Source of the DNA: Fagopyrum homotropicum
Taxonomy: Eukaryota; Streptophyta; Magnoliopsida; Caryophyllales; Polygonaceae
DNA: 64,000 nt
Assembly (NCBI GenBank): GCA_033239125.1
Contig: BSWB01000007.1
Span: 105,778,082-105,842,081 of the forward strand
Direction of reading: 5' to 3'
Position numbers and translations under genes: made by a program. The notes under the pieces were generated by a model that was not told the origin of the DNA, ran no database searches, and worked only from the letters and a program-made list of their open reading frames with translations. This document shows positions 10,560 to 22,200 of this stretch, piece after piece (the first letter of the stretch is position 1; the number at the start of each line of letters is the position of its first letter).

Positions 10560-11110
10560 TACAACCGCTGTTCTTGCGCGCACAACCCTCTTGCAGCGTA
10601 TCCTTTCTAACAGCACGTAGAGCGACCTCCCCTCTTCTCAAAGACCTCTTGCCCGCTACGTCTCCTCTTCACACGTACATCCCCTCTTGTGCGCGTTGCG
10701 TCTCGTCTTCTCAGTCTCTCATTTACCTTCATCTTTCTACCCTTCTTCTCAGTCTCTCATCTACCTTCGCACGTACAGCGCCGGCCGTTCTTGCGCGCAC
10801 ATCCACTCTTGCAACGTATCCTCTTCTCACAGCCGCCGGAACTGCAGGGAGGCCCTTTTCAAGCTCTCATCTACCTTCCTCTTGAGAATTCTTAGCCCAG
10901 CCGCCAAATCTACAGGTAACAGTTCTTCCCCAGCCCTAATTTCCGGCCCTATTTCTGCTTCTGCTTCGATCAGCCCTAATTTCCGGCCCCTTTCACGATC
11001 GGTGTCTCTCCACTGGGTGACTGCAGCCAACCAGCACCGACGAGACTGCAATACTTGACCGGCCTCCGGCATTCTGTCTCCGCCAACACCGACGAGATTG
11101 CAGAACCGCA
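10560..11110 (+). other. CT-rich probable 5' leader of the CACTA gene
   Basis: Pyrimidine-rich sequence with several CTCTTCTCA blocks. A ~45-bp stretch containing GTTCTTGCGCGCACA is repeated at about 10569-10613 and 10789-10835, and CAGCCCTAATTTCCGGCCC-type sequence is repeated at about 10932 and 10974. Several overlapping frames up to 123 codons exist but none resembles a protein. It probably represents leader exons; CTACAGGTAACAGTTC near 10912 is a plausible splice donor. Confidence 0.35.
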
Positions 11111-11830
11111 CCTTCCCTACGGGGTGTCACTTTTGGGTATGTGAGACTTATGCAGTACGTATTTGATTTTGATAATTTTGTAGTATTTGATTTTGATAAT
11201 TTTCAGAATTTGGGTGTTAAATTTTGTGGGTTCGTATATATTATAATTTTCTTCAAATGATTTGAATCTTTTCAATGAACATTGTACACTACTATGACTT
11301 AGGTTTTGTCAAACATTACATTATTTCAATTGGGTTAGTTTAATTCGGTAACATTCCTACAAAACAACAATAGAAACACATAATTATTTAATATAAGATT
11401 AATAATGGCTCATTTATGGTCGATATCCATACTAGAAAGCTTTAGGAAGTTTTAGGAAGATGTACTATTTTTTTTCTTGCTTCCTGAGTTCGAACATGCG
11501 ACCTTAGTATCTTAGTTTTGGAAATCAATTTGTGTTTTAGAAGCTTTCTACTTATTGTGAAAAGTACCTAATTAGACATTACTAAACTAAGCAACATATA
11601 TGTTTTTGCAGAAAATCGATCGTAGAAAGGTTATTTCTACATTTTATAGCTCAAGGAGTTTCTCTTTAAAACTTAAGGTATGTTGAATTGAACAATCTTT
11701 ATTATTTGATTTTGATTTGGTTAGATCGATATAGTTTAAAGTATCCTTTTCTTGTTAGTGCACTTAGTATAAGTAGATTAGATTAAAGTATCCTTTTTGG
11801 TTTTTATGCATAGAAAAACAGTCTCTTATC

Positions 11831-12985
11831 ATGGATAAAACTTGGATGACTGCAAATCGATTGTCCCAAGAATATGGAAATGGTGTTACACAATTTGTAA
11901 ATCAAGCAATTTGATATTACAGAGAGGGTAGGAGATTACCATGTCCATGTTTAAAGTGCGGAAGTATTCAGGTAGTTAGTAGTGATCAATTGAAAGAACA
12001 TCTAATAATGTATGAAATTGATAGAAGTTACCAAAGATGAATATGACATGGTGAGGTAGATAATATTACCTTGAATCGTAGAGACGATGAGGAGGAAGAG
12101 GAGGAGGAGGAGGAGGATCATGAGGGTGAGATGTTAGAAGATATGATACATGATATTGAAGACAATATACGTGGCTCGGGAAATGAATTTGACCGTCTGT
12201 TTAGTGATGCAAAAGTACCACTTTATCCCGGCTGCTCAAAATTTACTCAATTATCCTTTGTCTTAAAGTTGTATAACCTAAAAGCGGGTAATGGGTGGAG
12301 TGATAAAAGTTTTACAGCTTTGTTAGAACTTTTGAAAGACATGCTTCCAAATGATAATGTTCTTCCTTCTCGGACGTATGAGGCGAAAAAAATGTTGTCC
12401 TATATGGGAATGAGCTATGAGAAGATACACGCTTGTCCGAATGATTGCATTCTGTATCGGAAAGAGTACGCATCGCTGAGTAATTGTCCTAGTTGTAAAG
12501 CACCACGATACAAGAAAGAAAATGTTCCTTCGAAAGTGCTTTGGTATTTTCCTATAATACCGAGATTGAAACGTATGGTTAGAATCCCAAAAACTACAAA
12601 GAATTTGATGTGGCATGAGACTGATAGGATAAAGGATGGTAAACTTAGGCACCCTGCAGATTCCCCGCAATGACGATATATAGATGCTAAGTATCCAAAA
12701 TTTGCTAAAGAGGGTAAAAACCCACGTCTTGCAATATCAACCGATGGAATGAGTCCGAATAATACCACTAGCAAAACCTATAGTATGTGGCATGTTCTCA
12801 CAATAATCTATAACTTACCCCCATGGTTGTGTATGAAACACAAGTATATGATGTTGTCGATGCTAATTTCTTGGCCAAAACAACCCGGTAATGATATAGA
12901 TGTCTATTTGTCACCTCTAATCGAAGATTTGAAATTATTATGGGAAGAAGGTGTTGAAACTTTTGACGCACATAAGCAGGAAATA
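11831..12985 (+). pseudogene. CACTA TNP2-like transposase, N-terminal half
   Basis: The frame opens MDKTWMTANRLSQEYGNG, the transposase-associated domain (zinc-binding LPCPCLKCG follows). After an acidic Glu/Asp run come the TNP2 blocks LYPGCSKFTQLSFVLKLYNL, YEKIHACPNDCILYRKEY, CPSCKAPRY, LAISTDGMSPNN and YNLPPWLCMKHKYMMLSMLI, ending near PGNDIDVYLSPLIEDLKLLW. Four in-frame TGA codons interrupt it at 11912, 12038, 12044 and 12671; at the last three the family normally has Trp, so TGG to TGA is likely. The part that normally follows (core of the TNP2 domain with the remaining catalytic residues) is absent: the sequence passes straight to the next ORF. It therefore cannot encode an active transposase. 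Confidence 0.8.
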
Positions 12986-14190
12986 TTATTCCCAATCCTC
13001 CTGCTTATTATCCATTCATTGATGAAGAGATGTGAAAACAATTTATTGCAACTAGGGAAAGTCCCAAGTTTCAGGTATGAATTTGATATTAGTTGCCACC
13101 TTTCAATCATGTCTACACATGCAATTCAAATTGTATTGTTTTTTAATTGAATAGGAGGAGAGTGAAAAACATCGAGAGATTGTGAAGAAGAATGTTTATA
13201 AATACAAAGGATCTCGTAAAGGATATGCTGCTTTGGAAGAAGAAATGGTAAGTAAATATTTTTGTTACAAATTCTATTATTATTATTATTCAATAATTTA
13301 AAATTTGTTGTGCAGATTTTAGAGGCTCAAAACGAGTTAAGAAATTCTGAGGGCCTACCATCGACTGGCCAAATTAGCATACCACGAGATGTGTTGTGGA
13401 AAAGGCAAGGGTCGGTAAAGATGGTAACATGGATGAATATGTTAAGCATGTAGTTGATCAAATGGTATATGTATTATACTTTTAATTATATTTTAACTCA
13501 TATCTTCAATGTATCGATGTTAAAACTCTTTATTTTGTTGGACTACTAATATAATTACTAGGAGTTGGTAGCACAACAAGAAGATAAAGGAGAAGTTGTT
13601 CTTTCTGGACGACAAGATCTGTTAGCTACAATTTTGGGAAAGAAAGATCATCCCAGTCGTGTTTTAACAGTTGGGTCAGGGGTGAATATATCGAAGTTTT
13701 TTGGTAAAAATGTTACTCCATCTCCTTCCGAAGATAAAGAAAAGATAAGTAAGATGGAAGTTGAAATACGAGTACTGAAGGAGCAGGTGGCAAAATTGCA
13801 AAGTGAAAATCTACAGAATCGTAAGCGAGAAGTGGAAATTACAAGTTAAAAGAAAAGTTGTCATGATACAGATTTCCCCGAGGTAAGCTCTAATATTTTG
13901 AACTTTTGTTTCACTTGTATTTAGACATTGTTGGTGTTGACAATATCAATGCTCATTAGGGTTGGACTGACTGCCAATTGACTTCATTAGATCCGGGCCA
14001 TCCAATAGTTGCCATAGGAAAAGTATTTAAGGGCCCTGATTCGGAAGTGACAATGGTTCATAATAAGCCATTAAAACATGGACACATGAAGGTTACCGTC
14101 ACTGATCCTAAGGTAGCTGATGCATCTTTACCTGTACCTACCGAAGAAGCTTCTGTTGTATTTGATGCTTTGGAAGATTTTGTGGAATGA
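12986..14190 (+). pseudogene. Transposase_24-like ORF of the CACTA element (multi-exon, decayed)
   Basis: Exon-like blocks separated by GT-AG introns read IPNPPAYYPFIDEEM (13000), EKHREIVKKNVYKYKGSRKG (13170), LRNSEGLPSTGQISIPRDVL (13336), DLLATILGKKDHPSRVLTVG (13616) and a coiled-coil KISKMEVEIRVLKEQVAKLQ (13744). A further exon (13978-14190) begins TSLDPGHPIVAIGKVFKG and continues VHNKPLKHGHMKVTV. These correspond to the Transposase_24-type protein and its linker that precede the C48 domain in plant CACTA elements. A TGA follows DEEM at 13032. The N-terminal boundary is a fusion to the TNP2 remnant caused by an internal deletion near 12980. Confidence 0.65.
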
Positions 14191-14283
14191 CCAATTGAAC
14201 TCATTTATTTGGAAAAGGTAACTATTTGATAAGTTTATTACTTGATTACTTATTTTTTGAAAGATCTAATGATGATTTGTGTG

Positions 14284-15068
14284 AAAGGTACTTCCATTGC
14301 TAAATGAGAAGATGGAATGGAGATGAGTGATAACTTTAATAGACTTTCGAAAGCATTAAATACGAGCACAAAAAGTCCACCAATGAAGTTACAAGGGAAG
14401 GAGTGGTTGACAATGGATAAATTTGTGAAACTTATAACCTCAACTTTGGGGATGATGTATACAATTGCTAAAATCATGAGATCCACAATTGTGATTCCAA
14501 TTTCTAAAGCATTTAAGAATGAGGGTGAATTGCAAGTTACTAAGGAGGATATCTTCAAATTATTGAAGCAGGATGATTTTGGACTAGTACATGTGTTTGT
14601 GTATATCGGGCAAGTGATTTGTGCTCATTTAATTTTACATGTATGTATATGCCACGATATGTTATTGTTAACGTTTTATTATTAGTGATAAAATTTTGAA
14701 AATTTTGAGATAGGTATCTACTAAAGGCTTGTGAAAAGCAAAAGAAACTAAATCAATTTGTTTTTCTATGTCCAAACATTGCCGAAGAGCCCACAAAATT
14801 GGATGGATCTCAATCTAAAAACATCAACACTACGCGATCAGTATATATTGCGAACGCTATGGAAAAAGCTCAAACAAAGCAATTGTTCTTTGCTCCATAT
14901 TTCACCAAGTAAGTGTTGATTATAGTATTGATATGTTATTCATATTACAATTATTTTGTTTAATTTGGTTTATTTGAGGAATTTAATTATATAAATATTG
15001 CCTAGGGGACACTAGTTGTTGTGTGTTATATATCCATTTAAGAATGTAGTCTTTTGGCTCAATCCAAT
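14284..15068 (+). pseudogene. CACTA-borne Ulp1/C48 cysteine protease, 5' part
   Basis: The exon around 14323-14690 reads LTMDKFVKLITSTLGMMYTI and the next (14712-14908) YLLKACEKQKKLNQFVFLCP and MEKAQTKQLFFAPYFTK. The exon from 15006 holds the catalytic His (codon CAC, 15010-15012) in G-H-stop-L-L-C-V-I-Y-P, where the family has Trp at the stop (TAG, 15013-15015). VFWLNP follows; the Asp of the usual VYWLD motif is Asn here. The exon is split at 15068 by a gypsy element and resumes at 25504. Ulp1/SUMO-protease domains are commonly captured by plant CACTA elements; any activity here is lost. Confidence 0.7.
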
Positions 15069-16984
15069 TGTAACGACCGGATTTTTCGTTACGCTTGGAT
15101 AGAGTTAGATGAGGGTAGAAGCCGGGTGCAAGGGCTCACGCCCTTGCGGCTTTGGCGACGCAGTCGAGTAAGCCGCAGGTGCGGCTAGGATTCCCGTTGG
15201 GGCGGTGACACGCGTGGGTGGGGTAGCAACGTTTTGGGCAACCGTTCACATTCCGATCCTTTTTAACTCCCCTCTTAAATTTCATGAGGAGTTTTGGGGT
15301 GAAGACCTTTGGTATCCTTCCTCTTTTATACAACCAACCCTTCTCCTCCTCTCATTTTCCACTCACGTTACTTTCTTCCTCCTACCCACTTACTCCTCTT
15401 GCACTTCCTCTTACATCCTTCTCCTCCATTCTTCCCTTGGAGTGCTCCAGCTTGGATCCACCTTTCGTGAGGCCGGGACCGCAGTGACGGGACGTGGGTA
15501 AGGTTCCTTCTATTCTTCTTCTTTCCTTCTTCTCATCCTTCTTTCTTCCTTTCCCTTCCATGGCTTGAATGGAAGACACTCTTGAATCCTTGCTCAACGA
15601 TCTATCGTTGTTTTGTTGGTTCGATGACGAAGCTAGACCTTGGAGGGATGCTAAGACCAAGCGGAGAAGTAGAAGACGTTCATAGCACCAAAGGAGACCC
15701 TAAAGGACCGGCTGCACAATCGAAGAACTCCACAGACGGACTTTCTACACAGACAGGCGCAGGGGCGGACCTAGATAGGCGCAGGGGCGGCTCATGCAGG
15801 TGCAGGGGCGGTTTTGCTCCAGTGAGTCCCGAATCTCGTTCTTGCTTTTCCTTCTTTCTTTCCTTAGACTCGTTATACCATAGAAGCATGTTAGGCTGGC
15901 CTAGGGTAGTTGAACTGGAATGCTTTAGAGTGGTTGGACCTTAGAAGTCTAGTGTGAGTTACGTGAGACTTGTGGTGGTATGTTGTTGAGGGTTAGTTTC
16001 GAGCTTTGTGGAAGTAACCTTTGTGTATCTCGTTATGAGGAGAGTTGGATAGGTCATGGACTGAGAGTGTAGTCTTCTTGGACTAGGTGGTTGAGGAGTT
16101 GAGCCTAGAAGCCTAAAGACTTCTAGTGGACTAGAGTGTGGTTTGATTGTGTGCCTTGTCTTGAATAGGCGTTGTACGTTTTCCCGAGGGAACTTTCGAG
16201 TGAGGTGATCTTGTGCGCTTCGGAAACTGGTAAGTCTACGGACTTACTTAGCTGGCTTCTTGTATGAGTGTATTGTGTATGAGTGGTGTTTGCTAGCTAG
16301 GATAATAACGAAACCGGATTAGGCCGACTTTATTATATTATGTAATGGACCCAAGTGTATGATAACGGGTCGTGACAACATCTGCCTAGCTCTTGCGAGA
16401 GTCTAGGAGGTTCCCTGTACCAGCCCAGGCAGGTAGACGGTCAGATGCATTAGCACCATTCCTTGTTTGTAAACGGGATCAGGGGCGAGGCTTGGGAATT
16501 CCTGTGTCACAAGATAAGTATCATTAGTAATGACATATCACCTAATTAAAGATAACAAAAGGATTGAGTGTTACATGCTGATTGTGTATGTTGTATGTTT
16601 GTGCTTTTACCTTTATACTTATGCATAGATTGTCAGCTAACGGTATTATACCGCTTGTAGATACCTTGCAGGTTAGAGAGGCGATCGAGTGATCCGGCGG
16701 TAGTGGGAAGTCGGGGTTCCGTGCATTATAGGACGGGGCTGTTATCTTTATATTTCATGAATGTTGAGACTTATGTTGTTCTTTGGTTTTGAGACTCGGC
16801 TGGATTGTTCCTTTTTCAGATTTGTACTTTTCACTTCCGCTCATGTTATATAACTATGTGTTTTGCCTTTTTATTTGTGCCGTGTTGTAAGGTCCGATGA
16901 AGTTGTTGCCAGGCTAAGGGCCGGGACCCATTGTGAGGTCCCAGCTCGTATCATTCCGAATCCTCTAGGATTTGGGGTGTTACA
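15069..16984 (+). repeat. 5' LTR of element B (1916 bp)
   Basis: Starts TGTAACGACCGGATTTTTCG, ends GGGGTGTTACA. TTTTATACAACC at 15324-15335 is a likely TATA box, followed by a CT-rich transcribed leader and the possible splice donor GGACGTGGGTAAGG at about 15490. The last ~650 bp (16340-16984) form the 3' module shared by all Tekay-type LTRs here. Open frames in 15200-15950 are in this leader and do not resemble proteins. Confidence 0.88.
15324..15335 (+). promoter_or_regulatory. Putative LTR TATA box, element B
   Basis: TTTTATACAACC followed 20-60 bases later by a pyrimidine-rich stretch that would suit a transcription start. Confidence 0.4.
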
Positions 16985-16987
16985 ATA

Positions 16988-17000
16988 TGGTATCAGAGCC
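16988..17000 (+). other. Primer binding site (initiator Met tRNA), element B
   Basis: TGGTATCAGAGCC lies three bases after the 5' LTR, the standard plant LTR-retrotransposon site complementary to tRNA-iMet. Confidence 0.92.
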
Positions 17001-17304
17001 CTAGGTTGACAACAACGGCACTCACTATCTTCAAAAGGCCAAATAAACAAATAAACGGAAACCGCAAGGGTTCCGAACCTTTTAAAACAAAATTTTGTTT
17101 TCAAAACCATGAGCATAAATGGGTTGGGATAGAATGCACGGGCCGCCACTACCTCCGTTGAACTCGATGTCATAGTTTATTGGACTTTTGTTATAGATTG
17201 TGCTTAATAGTTACATTGTGACCTTTAGAAGCAACCTAGAGTAGTAAGATAGTTATGTCCTTACTAGCCATTAAAGTAGTCTTACACCAATCACTCTCTA
17301 TCAG

Positions 17305-18705
17305 ATGGCACGTACGAGAGCGACAACTTACGTTGGATGAGGAGGGGGCCGACCTCCCCTTCCTCCTGGAGTTCCGGGACCGGGACATGTGGACAGGCCT
17401 CAGAGGGGCCGAGGTCGGGGACGTGCTCCCGTTGTAGATCCGCCAACTGCGGACGTTCCTGCTGAGGAGGTAGCTGAGAGCATTGTTCCCGAGGTTAGGG
17501 ATGGGACCGCTGCTAGGTCCGGAGTACGGAGTGCGGGGCCTCCTGATTCTGGCCGTGTGTCGATTGAAGCATCGGAGTATCGAGCGTATGTCCAACAGGT
17601 GCAAGAAGCATACAGAGACGGAGTACCACCTCCAGCACCGCCGGTGCCAGCTAGGTCGGCTGAGGTCTCTTAGAGAGTGACTCAGGTGGTAGTTCCACCG
17701 GTGGTAGCTGCACTAGTGAGGGTTGTTGAGGATGACCGAGTGAGAGAGGAGCTGAGGGTACCAAGGCCGGACGAATGGTTGAAGACTTTCAACCATCAAA
17801 GAGTTCCCACATTCGACGGGATTGTTGGACTTGAGGTAGAGCATTGGATTAGCCCTGTGGAGTCCGCACTGGAGGCTATCCGCTGTCCTGAGAGTCGTAA
17901 AGTGGAGCTGGTTCAGACCTTGTTTAGAGACCAGGCACAATTCTGGTGGAGGACCGTGCGGGGTGGAGTGTCCCGATTTGAGCAGTTGCTGAGCCTTATG
18001 CGGGAGACTTTTTGTCCTACCTCACTGAGGAGAGACCGAGTGCAGGACTTCTTGGAGGCAGGATTTGAGAATGTTCCGATAGCTGAGACGATCAGGAGGT
18101 TTCGGGAGGAGCTGTCGCTACTGGGTCCTGCTGCACCACCTGTGGACCAGCACGTGTACCTGTTCTCTCGGAGAATGAGGGAGACTACACGCTCCTATCT
18201 GGCAGGGTTTCGCTGCGACTCCCTAGCCGATTACCAGGATCGGGCTTCGGCGTTTGAGAGGGACCGACTGGGTCCTAAGAGAGCTATGCAGTCTGGAGGG
18301 TCAGACAAGAGACAGAGGACTGGACCGGCCAACACAGGAGCTGGAGGTTCAAGTCATGGGCGTGGTCAGCCTCAGGGCCGCTCTAGCTACCAGGTTGTAT
18401 CACCGACAGTTTCTAGGGGACGTCAGTGCTACAATTGCGGAGAGTATGGACACATTAAGCCGGAGTGTAGGAGACCATCAGTTACATGTTTCACTTGCGG
18501 TCAGCTGGGCCATAGAGCTACCTTCTGCCAACAGGGCAAGGTGACATCACAGCAGGGGTCCTCGTCTGCTGGTACCTCAGGAGGAGGACAGAGGCAACAT
18601 CAGCGAGCTCCTGGTCAGGCATATTCACAGGGTTCGGCTCTAATTCCCGGCAGAAGTAGAGGGCGTGGCGGGGGCACTTCAGAGACCAGAGGTACTCAAG
18701 CTTGA
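17305..18705 (+). pseudogene. gag of Tekay-type element B
   Basis: From ATG 17305 the frame reads MARTRATTYVG, then an Arg/Gly/Pro-rich N-terminus, the capsid domain (WISPVESALEAIRC; LFRDQAQFWWRTVRGG) and two CCHC zinc knuckles, CYNCGEYGHIKPEC and CFTCGQLGHRATFC. The frame is broken by TGA at 17338-17340 and TAG at 17671-17673 and otherwise stays open to 18705 (467 codon positions). Gag packages element RNA in cytoplasmic particles. Both stops could come from C-to-T changes. The gag-pol linker follows at once and is interrupted by the hAT element at 18732. Confidence 0.85.
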
Positions 18706-19214
18706 GTCTTCGAGTTGAGGAGCACCGTAGATAGACCTGTTCATATCCGGGCTCAGGTCGGACTCGGGCCGGGCATTTAAAAAAAAAAGCCCATTTTGGC
18801 GGACCCGGGCCGAGCCGAGCCCGGTTCACGGGCCTGCCAGGGCTGCCGTACCCGCCCGGCCGGTACCATTTTTTTTTTAAACTGTGACTTTATTTGTAAT
18901 TCAGTACTTCAGCAGTATATACCTGTATAATTTGCAGTGTGCCTGTAAAACTCGAAAAATATCATACAAACATAATCAAAAGATTCAACGAAAAAACAAA
19001 TTCACAATAAAAAACTCAAGAATCAAGATAGAGCAATAATACCTACCAAGTACCAAAGTATCTAGTAACAAATAACAACATATCCAACAAAGGCAACAAG
19101 GCAACAACTCAACAAGTAACAACCAAAAGTCTCAACAATCAAGATAACAAAATACCAAGTAACAAGTAACAACATAGAACAATAATTATCCCAAACAACA
19201 TCTTCAATTCTTCA

Positions 19215-21361
19215 TTATCTATTTGAGATAATGCACGACTCCTCTTCGTCTTCACCCTCTTCAACCGGTACTCCAATTCGAAGGATTTTAGATGAACCTT
19301 GAAATGTTAAAAGCAAAGTCTTAAATAATGAACTTCAAATTGAAATATAACACTATTATAGTAGAAAATAAAATATAAAGAGATAAATTACCTTCAAGTA
19401 AACCCTTCACACGTAACCAATCTTCATAACATGCAAGTGCTTCAACAGTATCCGCCGCAAGAGAGCTTCTAGTTGAAGTTATCATCTTCTTTTCTAAGCT
19501 AAAAGCCGATTCAGATGGAACACTTGAAATAGGAACGGATAGAATATCCCGGGCCAAATAAGAAAGGGCTGGAAAACTATCAACGTTAGACTTCCAAAAC
19601 TCAAGAATATCAAACTCCTTCCTAAAATCATAATTCTTTTCATCAAGATATTGCTCCAACTCTGGTTTATTACTAGTCTTCATTTTGTTGGACAAATGGT
19701 CAAACAAAATCTCATAAGGAGATGAAGCAAACCTCCTCTTAACACTCACATCAGAATCAAGCATCACATTCGATGCCTCGGCCTCGCTATTTTCTGCACT
19801 ATTTGTGTTCACTCCACGGTCTTTGTAGTCCTCTAATAGTTCCAACAATGTTTCTTTAACCTTATTCATCATCTCTTTAGCCTTTTCAGATCCAAACAAC
19901 TTTTCATAACAAAAACGAACCCCTTCTAGTTTCATACGAGGGTCCAAAACAACAGCACAAGATAAAAGCAAATTGTAATCACCCCAATATTTTGCAAATT
20001 TGAATTGCATTTGAGCAACCATGTCAGACACAACACAATGAGGACCTTCCATAACAGATAGCAAATGCATATGAATACTCCACACTCCATGGAAACAAAC
20101 ATTGGCAGTAGGTGTCTTTGATGCAGAAAATTGATTTGTTACGTCATAAAAAACATGCAGAAACTGTTGAATCTCATCAACTTTGTCCCAATCCTCAACT
20201 GTCAAACGGTGTGCTTTCAAATCAGAATCTTTGGTAACAAAACTATCAATTGGATCTCGAAAGTATAGAAAACGATCAAGCATGGTGAAAGTAGAATTCC
20301 ACCTAATAGGCATGTCCAAACGCAACTTCTTGGTAGGACTCAAACCAAAGTTAGTGCAAGCAATTTCATAAAACTCTTTCTTCTTCGGAATTGAATGCCT
20401 TAAATGAATAATAATCCTACGGATTTTCACAACTACTACATCTAACAGCTTCAAACCGGCTTGTACCACCAACTTCATGATATGACAACAACACCGCATG
20501 TGAAAAAATTGTCCATTAAATAACAAAGAGTGTTTCCTAATGAGATGATTCCTTAGATCTCCAATCATAGTATCATTATATGATGCATTATCAAGTGTGA
20601 TGGTAAAAACTTTATCCGCAATTTTCCATTCACCCAAACACAACAAAACCTCTTTTGCAAGTGAAACACCATCAAATGGGGGAGTTAAAGCTGAAAACTT
20701 AATCATACGCTTTTGTAATTTCCAATCACGATCAATCCAATGACTTGTCAAGCACATAAACTCTTCAGAACTGTTTTCACTTCTCCAATTGTCGGTTGTA
20801 AAACTAATCCTACCAGGAGCATTTTGTAACTCAACACAAACTAGTTTTTTTTGCTTCTGTATAACGAGATATTGCATCTCTCTTAATTGTAAGTCTACCA
20901 ACAAGTTGAAAATCAGGTGCAACAGTTCTCATCAGATTTTTGAAACCAGGTTCCTCCACAATACTAAAAGAATGACCCCCTGCTACGACAAACTGACACA
21001 AAGCATCACGGATTTCATCAAAATCAGGAAAATGACTTCTCAATGACACTTGATTCACATTAATAGCATTACTACTAGAACCAGCACCAAAAATAAAATA
21101 ACTTTTAACATCACAGACACGACGAGCAGAGCATGAAGAAATATGTCTTTTAAGATGCGATGTACCACTATTTGGATGACCATTTAAAACTTTCTTACAA
21201 TGGTTACAGGTAGCTGTAATTGAACCACTATCATTCACCGATCTGGTCATGTCAGCCCATACATTTGAAGTAAGCTTTTTTCCACTTGCAGTGCATTGTG
21301 TTCTTGCACCTCCGCTTGAAACCTCAACATCATCATTAGTTGTCGAGTCAGGATCAACCAT
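19215..21361 (-). CDS. hAT transposase (BED finger, dimerisation domain), one frameshift
   Basis: Exon 1 spans 21361-19392 and exon 2 19297-19215, joined across a 94-bp GT-AG intron; the second exon gives a Glu/Asp-rich C-terminus. From Met 21361: a BED-type zinc finger (CNHCKKVLNGHPNSGTSHLK, then H and C), the RNase H-fold core with ISFTTDNW and ITLDNASYND supplying acidic residues, a long helical insertion (KFAKYWGDYNLLLSCAVVLD) and the C-terminal hAT dimerisation motif SVPISSVPSESAFSLEKKMI. The frame shifts once, in an eight-base A run (plus strand T8, 20845-20852). One base fewer or its equivalent would keep the frame, so this may be recent damage or a sequencing slip. No other stop is seen over about 715 codons. 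The transposase would excise elements with these ends. Confidence 0.85.
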
Positions 21362-21640
21362 CGTCTACAAATACAAATGACACAAAATCAGAAGACCATA
21401 ACACTGCAGTCTGCAGTAGACACACTAGACGTATTGATTTTTAATTTTTTTCATATGTTATTGTTTCTGTGATTTGTGTTCATGAGATGTATTGATTTGT
21501 TGATTAAAGATGTTTGTAATTGCATAAATTTCGCATCAGCTTCTTATATTGTTGGAGATGATTACACGAGTCAACATGTCTTTATAAGATGTAAGAAAGG
21601 AGAAGAAACTTACCAGAAGACGGAGGTAGAGGAGGCTCCG

Positions 21641-21712
21641 GTGGACAAGACGAGTCGAGGAAGAGGACAGAGGCCGGTGGACAAGACGAGTCGAGGAAGA
21701 GGACGACTGGAA
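21641..21712. repeat. 2 x ~36-bp tandem repeat in hAT leader
   Basis: GGTGGACAAGACGAGTCGAG with its AAGAGGAC tail occurs twice in a row. It lies upstream of the transposase start, so it is probably untranslated. Confidence 0.7.
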
Positions 21713-22200
21713 GCGGAAGGGGGTCGAGGACGACGACGGGAAGATTTTGAGATTGAGAGGGACAGAGGCCAGAGGGGTCTCGACTCGCGATTGGAGTTTG
21801 GACGAGGGCCGACACTCGGCAGCGCCACAACGGCTGGAAGAGAAGAGGGAAGAGAGACGAGGGTTCGGGGTTGTCGCTTGTCGCCTTGTCGGCTGGAACT
21901 GAAAGAGGGAAGGTTCAATTAGAATTTAGAAGTTTAGAACTTTAGGGTTATACGAAACTTTCGTATAACCCTAAAGTTCATAAATTAATAATTTTTTTTT
22001 TCGGGCTCCGGGCCGGGCCGAGCGGCCCGACCGGGCCTGGTACCTTGTTCGTACCTGGCCTGCTGGGACTGGCGGGCCGGGTCTCTGTCGATGTTCATAC
22101 CCGCCCGTTTTCGCGGGCGGGTGGTCCGGGCCGGGCGGGCTGGCCCGGACTTGAATAGGTCTAGCCGTAGAGCCAGCAGCCCGCTGCCATAGGTACTATT

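Larger units (their letters stand above)
18732..22163 (-). mobile_element. hAT DNA transposon, full length (3432 bp)
   Basis: The ends are imperfect inverted repeats: left TAGACCTGTTCATATCCGGG, right the inverse of TAGACCTATTCAAGTCCGGG, both continuing into GC-rich subterminal DNA with repeated CGGGCC. The flanks are an 8-bp target duplication with one mismatch, ACCGTAGA at 18724-18731 and GCCGTAGA at 22164-22171. An 8-bp duplication and TAG...TTCA termini are typical of plant hAT elements. It carries one transposase gene on the minus strand and is inserted between gag and protease of gypsy element B. Confidence 0.93.

Noticed and set aside
10574..11111. Several overlapping Ser/Arg-rich frames of 68-123 codons on both strands
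   Set aside because: CT-rich internally repeated leader-like sequence upstream of the CACTA gene; no similarity to a protein, and all frames are open at once.
15136..15944. Frames of 65-120 codons on both strands in element B
   Set aside because: They fall in the LTR leader of gypsy element B and are not conserved in the other LTRs.
21476..21922. 148-codon plus-strand frame, Arg/Gly-rich with repeated GRGQRPVDKTSRGRG
   Set aside because: It is opposite the 5' region of the hAT transposase gene and arises from a 36-bp tandem repeat in GC-rich subterminal DNA.
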